Assembly: GCF_000531125.1 (NCBI RefSeq)
Contig: NZ_CBTK010000047.1
Span: 17,235 to 81,234, forward strand
Length of the DNA: 64,000 nucleotides
Origin: Candidatus Contendobacter odensis Run_B_J11
Lineage (GTDB): Bacteria; Pseudomonadota; Gammaproteobacteria; Competibacterales; Competibacteraceae
Direction: 5' to 3'
Shown: piece after piece, positions 17,611 through 25,570 of the stretch
Layout of the letters: each line of letters starts with the position of its first letter
Numbering within the stretch: position 1 is the first letter of the stretch
The notes under the pieces: model-generated
The model's input: the letters and a program-made list of their open reading frames with translations, nothing else
The model's database searches: none
Told to the model about the DNA's origin: nothing
Program-made: the position numbers and the translations under genes

Positions 17611-18105
17611 TCAAGCGTTCCTGCGACCGCGCAAGAAGGCGCGACGGCTGAGATTCGCGGGTTCTTGTGGTGGAGATTCTTGCGCCACGGGTTTCGGCAG
17701 TTCAGCAGGCGGGGTCAACAAGGCGGTCAGGCGGGCTTGCGCTTCGTGGCGAGCGCGATCCTGGGAGGTGAAAGCTGCCATCGGTGAATACAGCGACAGG
17801 CTTTTATAACCGCCGACCGTTTCATCCCCGCCGCTGATAAAGGCACAAGTCGCCGCAGGCAACGCCTCCTGACTTTTTTGGCCGATGAGCTTGGCATCCA
17901 GTGCGGTCTTTTCGGATGGCAGCAGGATCGCGTTCATAAACCACGGCGTGATTAAGACCCCGATCCAACGGTTGCCAACCGCTTGAAATCCAACCGCTTC
18001 AACCTCCAGGCCGGCGTTGTAGATCGGTAAATCCTGCATCTGTATCACGCCGATCTGGCGAAAATGGGCTACCAGTTCCGCGATGCGGGATTCGATCTCA
18101 GTCAT
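17611..18105 (-). CDS. hybE: [NiFe]-hydrogenase assembly chaperone HybE/HupJ family
   Basis: A 164-residue chaperone-like protein of the HybE/HupJ family, which binds hydrogenase precursor subunits, notably large subunits and Tat-targeted partners, during maturation. Supporting motifs are NRWIGVLITPWFMNAILLP near residues 45-63 and GGYKSLSLYSPM near 97-108. The C-terminus ends with SRRAFLRGR, reminiscent of a twin-arginine motif, as seen in some family members. It overlaps the hypC stop by four bases. Confidence 0.88.
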   Translation of the reverse strand: MTEIESRIAELVAHFRQIGVIQMQDLPIYNAGLEVEAVGFQAVGNRWIGVLITPWFMNAILLPSEKTALDAKLIGQKSQEALPAATCAFISGGDETVGGYKSLSLYSPMAAFTSQDRARHEAQARLTALLTPPAELPKPVAQESPPQEPANLSRRAFLRGRRNA

Positions 18106-18344
18106 GCGGTTCCATCAGCCACGGTCGCGCCGATGATTTCATCAAACAAACGATAACTTTCGAGCGCCTCTTCGGGGTCAATTTTCCGTACTGCGTAGCG
18201 CTGTGCCTGAATGATCAGGTAATCGCCCAGTGCCACCGCTTCCTCCAGCAGCAGCAGGCTGACCTCCAAGCGCTCGCCGTAGCGTTCCACCACCGCGCTG
18301 GTCTCGCGCAATTCGATCACTTGGGCCGGAATCGCGATGCACAT
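18102..18344 (-). CDS. hypC: Hydrogenase maturation chaperone HypC/HupF
   Basis: An 80-residue HypC-family protein that carries the Fe(CN)2CO unit with HypD and chaperones the large-subunit precursor. It starts with the hallmark MCIAIPAQV; the Cys at position 2, exposed after Met removal, is essential in the family. The rest is the expected beta-barrel-type sequence (LGDYLIIQAQRYAVRKID). It sits between the protease and hybE genes, typical of dedicated HupF/HybG-type paralogues. No other hyp genes occur in the window. Confidence 0.92.
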   Translation of the reverse strand: MCIAIPAQVIELRETSAVVERYGERLEVSLLLLEEAVALGDYLIIQAQRYAVRKIDPEEALESYRLFDEIIGATVADGTA

Positions 18345-18347
18345 GAT

Positions 18348-18848
18348 CTAAACCATTGCGGCTAAAACGGCAGAACGCGGCTCAAGGATGAACCCCAGCC
18401 GGCGCAATTCTACTGCCAGACATTCCACTGCACGCTCGGCGGCAATCGCCACTTCGGGCGACAGATCAAGACCCAATTCCAGATCACTGGGCACCACGCC
18501 AATCAGGGTGATCGAGACCGGAGTTTCGTCGGTAAGAATGAGCGTTGCCAGCACATCCGCTACGCCGAGCTGGTGGGGCGAGAAGCGGTTACGGAACAGG
18601 GCCGGGACTTGAGCATCACAGAGTTTGATCACCGATCCTGGTGGCGCATCCGCCCGCACCGCATCGCAAATCAACAAATGATCGCAGCCGGCGATGGTAT
18701 CCAGCAAATCCATCCCCGAAGTCCCACCGTCCACGATCTCGACCTCTGCCGGAATGACATAACGCTCGGCCAATGCCTCAATCACCCGAACACCAACGCC
18801 CTCATCGCGGAGCAGAATATTGCCGAGACCCAGCACCAAGACCCGCAT
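18348..18848 (-). CDS. hybD: Hydrogenase maturation endopeptidase HybD/HupD
   Basis: A nickel-dependent endopeptidase that removes the C-terminal extension of the hydrogenase large subunit after metal insertion. The 166-residue protein has the family N-terminus LGLGNILLRDEGVGVRV with the metal-binding Glu, the central DGGTSGMDLL with Asp, and SPHQLGVADVL with the metal-binding His. The ATG at 18848 shares one base with the stop of the large-subunit gene, a close coupling of enzyme and substrate. Confidence 0.93.
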   Translation of the reverse strand: MRVLVLGLGNILLRDEGVGVRVIEALAERYVIPAEVEIVDGGTSGMDLLDTIAGCDHLLICDAVRADAPPGSVIKLCDAQVPALFRNRFSPHQLGVADVLATLILTDETPVSITLIGVVPSDLELGLDLSPEVAIAAERAVECLAVELRRLGFILEPRSAVLAAMV

Positions 18849-20557
18849 CAAAAGGCCTTGACCCGAACGATGGGCTGATTGTCAGCATCCACCAGATGAA
18901 CCGCGCAAGCCAGACAGGGATCAAAGGAATGCACAGTGCGCAGCACCTCCAGCGGCAATTCGGGATTAGCGACCGGATTATCCACCAGCGAGGCTTCATA
19001 CGGCCCCATGCTATCGGCGTCGTCGCGTGGCCCAGCATTCCAGGTACTCGGCACCACCGCCTGATAATTCTTGATCTTGCCGTTTTCGATCACGATCCAG
19101 TGCGATAGCACCCCGCGTGGCGCTTCGTGATAGCCGAAGCCGCGATTCTCGCCCTTGGGAAAAACCGGTCGGTTGAAGGTGTCGAAATCGCCCTTGGCGA
19201 TGTTATTGACCAACAATTGCCACTGATTTTGCAGCGATTCCAGCAGCACTGCACAGCGCACCGCCCGCGCCGCAATCCGCCCGATGGTTGAATGCAGCGC
19301 CGCGACTGGAATGGGAGTTCCAGCCACGGTGCTGGCAATGTCCAACACCCGCTTCAAATGGCGTTGAGTCGGCTCGTGACCGGCGGCGACCATCGCCAGC
19401 ACATTGGCCAGCGGCCCGACCTGCACCCGCTGGTTGTAAAAGGTCGGCGCTTTGACCCAGGAGTATTTGCCGTCGTCCTGAAACGCGGTGTGATGCGGGT
19501 TGGTCTGGCCGTCGTAGGGATGACGCGCCCCGTCGCCGCCCTGATATTCATACCAGGCGTGTTTGACGCTTTCCTTAACCCCATCACGGAAATAGCCGTC
19601 CTGATAACTGGTGATCGGCTTGAAACTGGAGAGATCGCCCTTGGCGATATAACCGCCGGGCAGCGCAAATTGGGTTCCCTTGCTATCCAGCGGCAAATCC
19701 GGCACCGACAGATAGTCGGTGATGCCGGCGCCGTGCCCGGTCCAGTCTGCATACAACGCGCCGACCGCCGCGACATCAGGCAGCAGCGCGCCATTGACGA
19801 ATTCGCCGAGCTTATCGATCTCGGTCTTAATCGCGTAAAGCCGCTCCAGGGTCAGGGTGGACTGGCTGTCCGGGTTAATCGGATTAGCGACGCCGCCGAC
19901 TGCGAGATTCTGAATATGCGGGGTCTTGCCGCCGAGAATGGCGACAATCCGGTTGGCGGTGCGCTGATATTCCAACGCCTGTAAATAATGGGTCGCGGCC
20001 AGCAGATTGACTTCCGGCGGCAGCTTCATCGCCGGGTGACCCCAGTAGCCGCTGGCGAATACGCCCAATTGCCCGGTCCCTACAAAAGCTTTAAGTTTTT
20101 CCTGAATCTTGCGGATTTCCGGCAAGCTGTTATGCGGATAGTCCGGCGAAAGCGTGGCCCCCAGCTTGGCGGCGGCTTCGGGACTGGCCGATAACGCCGA
20201 GACAATATCCACCCAGTCCAGTGCGGTCAGTTGATAAAAATGCACGATATGATCGTGAATGCCGTGCGCCGTGATCATCATGTTGCGGATGTACTGGGCG
20301 TTCAGCGGCACTTCCAACCCCAGCGCATTTTCGACCGTGCGCACCGAGACAATGGCGTGAACCGTAGTGCAGACTCCGCAGATGCGCTGGGCGAACAGCC
20401 AGGCATCACGCGGATCACGGCCTTTGAGAATGGTCTCGATGCCGCGCCACATCTGCCCCGATGACCATGCTTTAGTCACCTTGCCATTATCCACTTCGCA
20501 ATCAATCCGCAGATGGCCTTCGATGCGAGTGATCGGGTCAATAGTGATTCGGGTCAC
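18848..20557 (-). CDS. hybC: Respiratory [NiFe]-hydrogenase large subunit (Hyb type)
   Basis: Catalytic subunit that oxidises H2 at a NiFe(CN)2CO site. The 569-residue protein starts at a GTG (20557) placed 5 bases after GGAGG; the conserved ITIDPITRIEGHLRI follows at once. Both cysteine pairs are intact: RICGVCTTVHA near residue 60 and DPCLACAVH near the end. A 15-residue tail follows that His and should be cut off by HybD. The start overlaps the hybB stop (GTGA). With hybO, hybA and hybB it makes a periplasm-facing, quinone-linked group 1 enzyme. Confidence 0.96.
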   Translation of the reverse strand: MTRITIDPITRIEGHLRIDCEVDNGKVTKAWSSGQMWRGIETILKGRDPRDAWLFAQRICGVCTTVHAIVSVRTVENALGLEVPLNAQYIRNMMITAHGIHDHIVHFYQLTALDWVDIVSALSASPEAAAKLGATLSPDYPHNSLPEIRKIQEKLKAFVGTGQLGVFASGYWGHPAMKLPPEVNLLAATHYLQALEYQRTANRIVAILGGKTPHIQNLAVGGVANPINPDSQSTLTLERLYAIKTEIDKLGEFVNGALLPDVAAVGALYADWTGHGAGITDYLSVPDLPLDSKGTQFALPGGYIAKGDLSSFKPITSYQDGYFRDGVKESVKHAWYEYQGGDGARHPYDGQTNPHHTAFQDDGKYSWVKAPTFYNQRVQVGPLANVLAMVAAGHEPTQRHLKRVLDIASTVAGTPIPVAALHSTIGRIAARAVRCAVLLESLQNQWQLLVNNIAKGDFDTFNRPVFPKGENRGFGYHEAPRGVLSHWIVIENGKIKNYQAVVPSTWNAGPRDDADSMGPYEASLVDNPVANPELPLEVLRTVHSFDPCLACAVHLVDADNQPIVRVKAF

Positions 20558-21738
20558 AACAGCCTCCCATGGGATTGATTGGCGCTGCCGTGCAATATCG
20601 GCAGAGTTTTGATAAAGAACAGATACAACATGATTTCCAGGCAGACCACCCCGACCGTGATCATCAACTCCGGGGCGGAGGGGAAATAGACCCAACCGTT
20701 ACCGGGATCAACTGCCATCAGGTAAGCGTTAATTCGGTACAGCGAACCGCCCGCCAGCAAGCTAACTGCGGCTAAAAAGCGCCAGCGCTGGCTGCCACGG
20801 CCGCCAGGTGACGCGAGAATGAACAGCGGTGCGAGGAACAGCGCGGTTTCAATCAGGAACAGACTACTCAACCGATCCCCGGCGAAAACCAGATTCAGGT
20901 GTCCGCCCGCCAACAACGCGCCGAACCGGATTAGCAGGAACAGCGCCAGTAGCCCGGCGACGATTCGTGAGAGTGGCGTCAGCAATGCCGATTCGGAAGG
21001 CAACCGGAACGCCCGGCTGACCAAGGTAGACTCCAGCAGCACCACGCTGTAACCCATGGTCAGCGCCGAGATCAGGAACAGCAGCGGCAGCCAAGCGGTG
21101 TACCACAGTGGCGATAGCTTGGAACCCATCACCAGCAGCACCGAACCCAGCGATGATTGGTGCATGGTCGGCAGTAGCACGCCGAGACCGATAAAGACGA
21201 ACATGTAGCGCTTCAAAAAAGCCTGAAATTTTTCCAGGTTGAACCGCTGTTTGAAGGCGGGTGGCATCCGCTCCAGAAACACCGGCCAGAACTCGATCCA
21301 CAGCACGGTGGTGTAGGCCATCACGCACAGCGCCACCTCGAAAATCACCGAATTCAACTGGGCATACCACGGCATCAGCAGGTTGAAGGCGTTCCAGTAG
21401 CGCCCCAGGTCAATCATCACCGCCAGGCCGGCCAGGGTGTAGCCGAACACCCCACCGAGCAGGGCTGGCCGCATCAGCGGGTGATAAGTATTGCGGTTGA
21501 AAATATAGATCAGCAGCGCCATGGCATAACCACCACAGCCGAACGCGGTGCCGACCACGACATCTATCGCTACCCAAACCCCCAGCGGATAGCCGTTGCT
21601 CATGTGGCTGACATCGCCGAGACCAAAAATGAACCGGCGCGCAATAAAGTACGCTCCGAGCAATACGAAGAATCCGAGAATAAAAACTGGTTTGGTCAGA
21701 ATCCGACCGCCAAGCGGCCGATGGGCAAGGGCGCTCAT
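20554..21738 (-). CDS. hybB: Hydrogenase membrane subunit HybB (NrfD/PsrC family)
   Basis: Integral membrane subunit of 394 residues with about ten hydrophobic helices, the NrfD/PsrC-type quinone-reactive anchor that passes electrons from HybA into the quinone pool. Signatures include YPLGVWVAIDVVVGTAFGCGG near residues 50-70 and RYWNAFN. It binds no heme, unlike the HyaC/HupC cytochrome b of other uptake hydrogenases. The ATG overlaps the hybA stop by four bases. Together with HybA it identifies this as the Hyb (hydrogenase-2) type. Confidence 0.93.
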   Translation of the reverse strand: MSALAHRPLGGRILTKPVFILGFFVLLGAYFIARRFIFGLGDVSHMSNGYPLGVWVAIDVVVGTAFGCGGYAMALLIYIFNRNTYHPLMRPALLGGVFGYTLAGLAVMIDLGRYWNAFNLLMPWYAQLNSVIFEVALCVMAYTTVLWIEFWPVFLERMPPAFKQRFNLEKFQAFLKRYMFVFIGLGVLLPTMHQSSLGSVLLVMGSKLSPLWYTAWLPLLFLISALTMGYSVVLLESTLVSRAFRLPSESALLTPLSRIVAGLLALFLLIRFGALLAGGHLNLVFAGDRLSSLFLIETALFLAPLFILASPGGRGSQRWRFLAAVSLLAGGSLYRINAYLMAVDPGNGWVYFPSAPELMITVGVVCLEIMLYLFFIKTLPILHGSANQSHGRLL

Positions 21739-22742
21739 GAGGATGGATCCTCGTCGTGGTGGGATTTGACGCCGCGTCGGGCCAGAAACACCAGTCCACC
21801 GAGCAGTGCCAGCGGCGCGATCATTCCCTTATATAAGGTGTGCTGCATCCCCTCCGACACTGCGGCGAACGAGTGGTCGGGCAAGGCGGGCAAACCCAGC
21901 TTTTCGTGCGGTACGCCGGTCAAATAGCGCACCTGAGTACCGCCGGATTCCTTTTCACCGTAGAGGTGCGGCTGATATTCGCCCAGTGGCGCTTCGTGGC
22001 TGGGGCGGTCGCCGCCCAGCTTGCCACGGGCAAAGGTGTACATCTCCCCCGGCTTGGCCGCCAGCCGCCGTTCCGCTTCAGCTTGCAAATCGGTCACCAG
22101 TCCAAACAGCGAGGCTCCGGTCGGGCACACGTCGCAACAGGCCGGCAGCTTGCCTTGCTTTTGCAAGTGGTTACAGAACTGGCACTTGGCAATCTGGCCG
22201 AAGGTCTCGTCGAACTGGTATTGCGGCACGTTGAACGGGCAGCCGTAAACGCAGTAGCGACAGCCGATGCAAGCGTCCGGGTTATGGCTGACGATGCCGG
22301 TTTCCGGGTCCTTGCGCATTGCACTCACCGGACAGACCGAGATGCAGGAGGGATCGACGCAGTGCAGACAATGGCGCTTGACGAAAGCGTAACCGTCCTT
22401 TTCGCGATCCTTTTGCTCCATGGTGCCGTTCTGGTAGACCCGGATCACGTTCAAGGTATGACCGGAAATGTCCTCCGCCATGTCCCAGGTGCCCTCGCCC
22501 CAAGCGGCCAGATGTGCCGGCTGTTCGACCGGCATCCCGTTGGCCTGCTTGCAGGCGCTGACGCAGGCTTTGCAACCGACGCACAGGGTTGAGTCGTACA
22601 GCATCCCCACCGCTTTGGGCGGCAACTGCTTGGGTTCACGCGGACCAAACGGGGTCGCTTCCGCAACCGGCGCGGCGACGGCAGTGACTGCACCAGCGGC
22701 AGCGCCACGCAAAAAGTTTCTGCGGCTCAAATCTATGCTCAT
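21735..22742 (-). CDS. hybA: Hydrogenase 4Fe-4S electron-transfer subunit HybA
   Basis: Periplasmic ferredoxin-like subunit of 335 residues linking HybO to HybB. A Tat signal (SRRNFLRGAAAG, residues 5-16) is followed by four cysteine clusters: CVGCKACVSAC, CLHCVDPSCISVC, CIGCRYCVYGC and CQFC...CCDVC. Together they ligate four 4Fe-4S centres. A single C-terminal helix near residues 300-320 anchors it in the membrane, as in E. coli HybA. It lies 12 bases downstream of hybO. Confidence 0.94.
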   Translation of the reverse strand: MSIDLSRRNFLRGAAAGAVTAVAAPVAEATPFGPREPKQLPPKAVGMLYDSTLCVGCKACVSACKQANGMPVEQPAHLAAWGEGTWDMAEDISGHTLNVIRVYQNGTMEQKDREKDGYAFVKRHCLHCVDPSCISVCPVSAMRKDPETGIVSHNPDACIGCRYCVYGCPFNVPQYQFDETFGQIAKCQFCNHLQKQGKLPACCDVCPTGASLFGLVTDLQAEAERRLAAKPGEMYTFARGKLGGDRPSHEAPLGEYQPHLYGEKESGGTQVRYLTGVPHEKLGLPALPDHSFAAVSEGMQHTLYKGMIAPLALLGGLVFLARRGVKSHHDEDPSS

Positions 22743-22754
22743 GGCATTCGCCTC

Positions 22755-23924
22755 TTACCGCTCGCTATCGTGGCTGGAACCCGCCGCCGACTCATCCTTG
22801 CCGTCCATGCCGCGCAAAGCCATTGCCCCCGCGCCTACCGCCAATCCGGCCGCGCCGGCGATAATTGCTACCGCCGCTGGAGTGACGCCCTCGCCCTTGG
22901 TTGCGTCTACCGCCGGGAACGCGGTCGGCGGCGCGTAGGTTTTCACTCTGGAGAGGGCATGGAGTGGTTTGGTAAAGCCGACCCCTTCCTCGGTGCAGCC
23001 AAAGCAGGGATGACCGATACCCACCGGCCAGTTACCCTCACCGACATCACCGAAGCCAATCGCGGGACAGTTGGCGTAGGTTTCCGGCCCCTTGCAGCCG
23101 ATTTTGTAGAGACAGAAACCCTGGCGGTGGCCGAAATCGCCGAATTCCAGGGCGAAGCGGCCGGCGTCGAAGTGTGGGCGCCGCTCGCAGTTTTCGTGGA
23201 TCAGTCGGCCATAGGCGAATCTCGGCCGGTTCTTCGAGTCCAGCTCCGGGGGCTTGCCGAAGGTCAGCAGGTAGAGAACGGTGGACAGGAAGTTGTAGGG
23301 ATTGGGCGGGCAACCGGGAATGTTGACCACCGTCTTGCCGGGTAATACCGCATGAACTGATTGGGCACCGGTCGGATTGGGATCGCTGGAGGGAATGCCG
23401 CCCCAGGAAGCGCAGGAGCCAATACCGATAATCACTGCGGCTCCTTCTGCCGCCTCGCGGACGGTTTCCAGAATTGGCCTACCGGCCACCATGCAGTAGA
23501 TCCCGCCGTCTTTGGTCGGAATCGAGCCGTCTACCACCAGGATGTACTTGCCCCAGTTGGCCTTCATCGATTGGGCGCGGTACGCCTCGGCCTGATGACC
23601 GGCTCCCGCGCACAACGCCTCGTGGTAATCGAGGGAAATCATGTCGAGGATCAGGGTTTCCAGCGTCGGATGGTAGGCGCGCAGCAGCGACTCGGTGCAG
23701 CCAGTGCATTCCTGCGCCGACAACCAGATGACTGGCGGTCGGGCGGGCGCGGTAGCCGCAGCCGCAATGCGCAGGCCCATCATCGAGGACAGGCCCAAAG
23801 TGGCGGCAACGCCGGTGCAGTAGCTCAGGAATTCGCGGCGGGTGAGTCCGCCCAGCGCCCCCTGATAACCGTCGAGGTCCTGAACCGTGCCTACCTCGAT
23901 AGCGTGATCTTCGACCTGTTCCAT
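22755..23924 (-). CDS. hybO: [NiFe]-hydrogenase small subunit HybO/HupS
   Basis: Iron-sulfur subunit of 389 residues that relays electrons from the NiFe site. The ATG at 23924 is preceded by AGGGGG; longer in-frame starts would run into the promoter region. A Tat signal (TRREFLSYC, residues 28-36) exports the folded dimer. Cluster ligands are visible in ECTGCTESL, GSCASWGG, GCPPNPYN, then HENCERR, CLYKIGC, CPAIGFG and HPCFGC. A C-terminal hydrophobic helix (about residues 350-375) anchors it. It is the first gene of the eight-gene operon and lies downstream of an FNR-type site. Confidence 0.95.
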   Translation of the reverse strand: MEQVEDHAIEVGTVQDLDGYQGALGGLTRREFLSYCTGVAATLGLSSMMGLRIAAAATAPARPPVIWLSAQECTGCTESLLRAYHPTLETLILDMISLDYHEALCAGAGHQAEAYRAQSMKANWGKYILVVDGSIPTKDGGIYCMVAGRPILETVREAAEGAAVIIGIGSCASWGGIPSSDPNPTGAQSVHAVLPGKTVVNIPGCPPNPYNFLSTVLYLLTFGKPPELDSKNRPRFAYGRLIHENCERRPHFDAGRFALEFGDFGHRQGFCLYKIGCKGPETYANCPAIGFGDVGEGNWPVGIGHPCFGCTEEGVGFTKPLHALSRVKTYAPPTAFPAVDATKGEGVTPAAVAIIAGAAGLAVGAGAMALRGMDGKDESAAGSSHDSER

Positions 23925-23958
23925 AAACGCGCCCCCTTGAAGGACTGAGTATTCATGA

Positions 23959-23999
23959 AATCTAGTAGGGCACGGGCGATCCGGTTTGATGATCGTCAA
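23959..23999 (-). promoter_or_regulatory. FNR-type operator and promoter of the hydrogenase operon
   Basis: A near-perfect palindrome TTGATGATCGTCAA (23986-23999) matches the FNR consensus TTGAT-N4-ATCAA at nine of ten positions. On the minus strand a TAGATT -10-like hexamer (23959-23964) puts the operator close to -41 of a start site near 23952, the classical activating position. The leader to hybO would be about 28 bases. The FNR-like gene lies immediately upstream in the same direction. Confidence 0.65.
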
Positions 24000-24034
24000 C
24001 TTTTGGAATTTTTTTCATCGGCGGTACCGCCCGC

Positions 24035-24769
24035 TTAATCCAGTCGCGACGGGCGCTGGATTTCCTGAACCAGCGAATGGGGCTGGGTCAGATGGACGGT
24101 GCGCCCGGAAAAACGGGCCAGGCCGTCTTCTTCCAGCCGACCGATGATTCGGGACAGGGTTTCGTGGCGAGTGCCAATCATGGAGGCGAGATCGCGCCGG
24201 GACAGCGGTAATTCCATGAACCGGCTGCCGTCGGTGGCGGTGCAGCCATGACGATTCATCAGCGCCAGCAGCAGATGAACAAATTTGCTGCGGTTGGACA
24301 GGGTTGCGTTCCGCATCAAGTGATCGTGGGCGGCGTCCAGGTCATTGGCGATCCGATGCAGAAATTGCTGTCCCAACGCCGGATTCCGGTCGAGCAAGGT
24401 CTTGACCACCGGTTTATCAATGAAGCAGATACGGCTGGGACCGAGGGCTTCAGCACTGTAACGACGCTTGGCGTCCAGCAGCAAACCCCGATAGCCCAGA
24501 GTATCGCCGGGATACGCCAGCCGGATCGGAATCACGTTGCCTTCGGCGTCGCTCTTGCGGATCGCGACCGTGCCCGAAACCACACAGTAGAGGCCGTGAC
24601 TCGGCTCGCCCATCGTGAACACTGATTCACCGGCCCGATAGTCCCGACTCTTGCGACTGCGGGCGAGCAATCGGGTTTCGGCCTCGTTCAAGACACTCCA
24701 CTCGTTGCGTTGGCGCAGTGGGCAGCTTAAACAACTCGCACCGAGTGTCCCTTTACGTTGTTCTGCCAT
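24035..24769 (-). CDS. Crp/Fnr family transcriptional regulator, FNR-like
   Basis: A 244-residue regulator with a cyclic-nucleotide-like sensor domain, a dimer helix and a winged-helix domain. The recognition helix has the FNR signature E-x-x-S-R (HETLSRIIGRL, residues 202-212), which in FNR contacts TTGAT half-sites. C13, C16 and C115 align with three of the four FNR cluster ligands; the third N-terminal Cys is missing, so oxygen sensing through an Fe-S cluster is uncertain. I chose the ATG at 24769 because AAAGGAG lies upstream. FNR-type boxes occur before this gene and before the hydrogenase operon. Confidence 0.9.
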   Translation of the reverse strand: MAEQRKGTLGASCLSCPLRQRNEWSVLNEAETRLLARSRKSRDYRAGESVFTMGEPSHGLYCVVSGTVAIRKSDAEGNVIPIRLAYPGDTLGYRGLLLDAKRRYSAEALGPSRICFIDKPVVKTLLDRNPALGQQFLHRIANDLDAAHDHLMRNATLSNRSKFVHLLLALMNRHGCTATDGSRFMELPLSRRDLASMIGTRHETLSRIIGRLEEDGLARFSGRTVHLTQPHSLVQEIQRPSRLD

Positions 24770-24824
24770 TGTCCGCTCTCCTTTAGTGGTTTTATATTGG
24801 CTGCTAATCATCCCGGTCTTTTGG

Positions 24825-24838
24825 TTAATCGCGATCAA
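24825..24838 (-). promoter_or_regulatory. FNR-type operator upstream of the FNR-like gene
   Basis: TTAATCGCGATCAA (24825-24838) is a palindrome matching TTGAT-N4-ATCAA at nine of ten positions on the minus strand. It lies 56-69 bases before the regulator start codon, with a TATAAA hexamer (24791-24796, minus strand) between them. This suggests autoregulation. Confidence 0.55.
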
Positions 24839-24926
24839 GTGCGATCTGATCTGAGCTTGAAAAGCAATCTCTGAAACCGGAACTACAATTGACTTGAAAT
24901 ATAGTTCAAATTCTGATCAAACGAAT

Positions 24927-25041
24927 CAGGACTTTCGCTTTCTGTCATTCCCGCGAAAGCGGGAATCCAGTAAGCTACTGAAAAAATTGGATACCCGCTT
25001 TCGCGGGTATGACGAATTTAAGGGGCTTGGCGAAAGTCCTG
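24927..25041 (-). mobile_element. MITE copy 2 (115 bp) with 5-bp target duplication CGAAT
   Basis: Same structure as copy 1: CAGGACTTTCGCT at the left, GGCGAAAGTCCTG at the right, two internal hairpins. CGAAT is repeated directly at 24922-24926 and 25042-25046. It sits between the FNR-like gene and the cytochrome c gene. A reading frame through it encodes a spurious N-terminal extension (containing FPRKRES) of the cytochrome. Confidence 0.9.
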
Positions 25042-25070
25042 CGAATAAAACAACAGTGGGGAATTGCGAC

Positions 25071-25499
25071 ATGCGAGAGAAAAGAATTCAGCCGATGACA
25101 ATGATCGTTATCACCGTACTGGTTTTAGGGGGGGCATGGTACGGGTTTACCCTGATGGCGCAACCGACGCCGGGCAACGAACGCTATGCGGTCAAGCCGG
25201 CGGGTTGGGACAGTCCCGCCGGGAAGTGCGTGGTTTGCCACAGTCTGGAAAAAGGCGGTTCTACTCCGGTTGCACCCAGTCTGTGGGGGATTGTGGGGGC
25301 ACCTAAAGGGGGGGCCAAAGGTTATGGCTACTCGCTCGCGCTGGCCAAAGCCGGCGGGGTGTGGACCGAACACGATTTGGACGAGTATCTCACTGCCCCC
25401 AGCCGGTTCCTGCCCGGCACCACCAAGACCATTAGCGGCCTGCCGAATACTCAGGAGCGCGCCAAAGTCATCGCCTTCCTGGCGACGCTAAAGGATTGA
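25071..25499 (+). CDS. Membrane-anchored monoheme cytochrome c, atypical axial ligand
   Basis: A 142-residue class I-like cytochrome c with an N-terminal anchor helix (about residues 10-29) and one heme site CVVCH (residues 53-57). The C-terminal half matches the small cytochrome c552 type, but at the axial methionine position, normally PGTKM, the sequence is PGTTKT; no Met exists after residue 30. The heme may therefore be five-coordinate or use another ligand. I chose the ATG at 25071; an upstream frame extends through a MITE and is not real. GGGGA precedes the start. Confidence 0.85.
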   Translation: MREKRIQPMTMIVITVLVLGGAWYGFTLMAQPTPGNERYAVKPAGWDSPAGKCVVCHSLEKGGSTPVAPSLWGIVGAPKGGAKGYGYSLALAKAGGVWTEHDLDEYLTAPSRFLPGTTKTISGLPNTQERAKVIAFLATLKD

Positions 25500-25508
25500 T
25501 GGTGGTGG

Positions 25509-25527
25509 AACGGGCATCCTGCCCGTT
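25509..25527. other. Hairpin between convergent cytochrome c and blc genes
   Basis: AACGGGCA (25509-25516) and TGCCCGTT (25520-25527) form a perfect 8-bp stem with a TCC loop, 10 bases after the cytochrome stop. There is no T run on either side, so termination is only possible. Confidence 0.4.
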
Positions 25528-25570
25528 GTCCGTTCCAGATACGTGTCGGGCAAAGCGCCCGGTTTATCCG

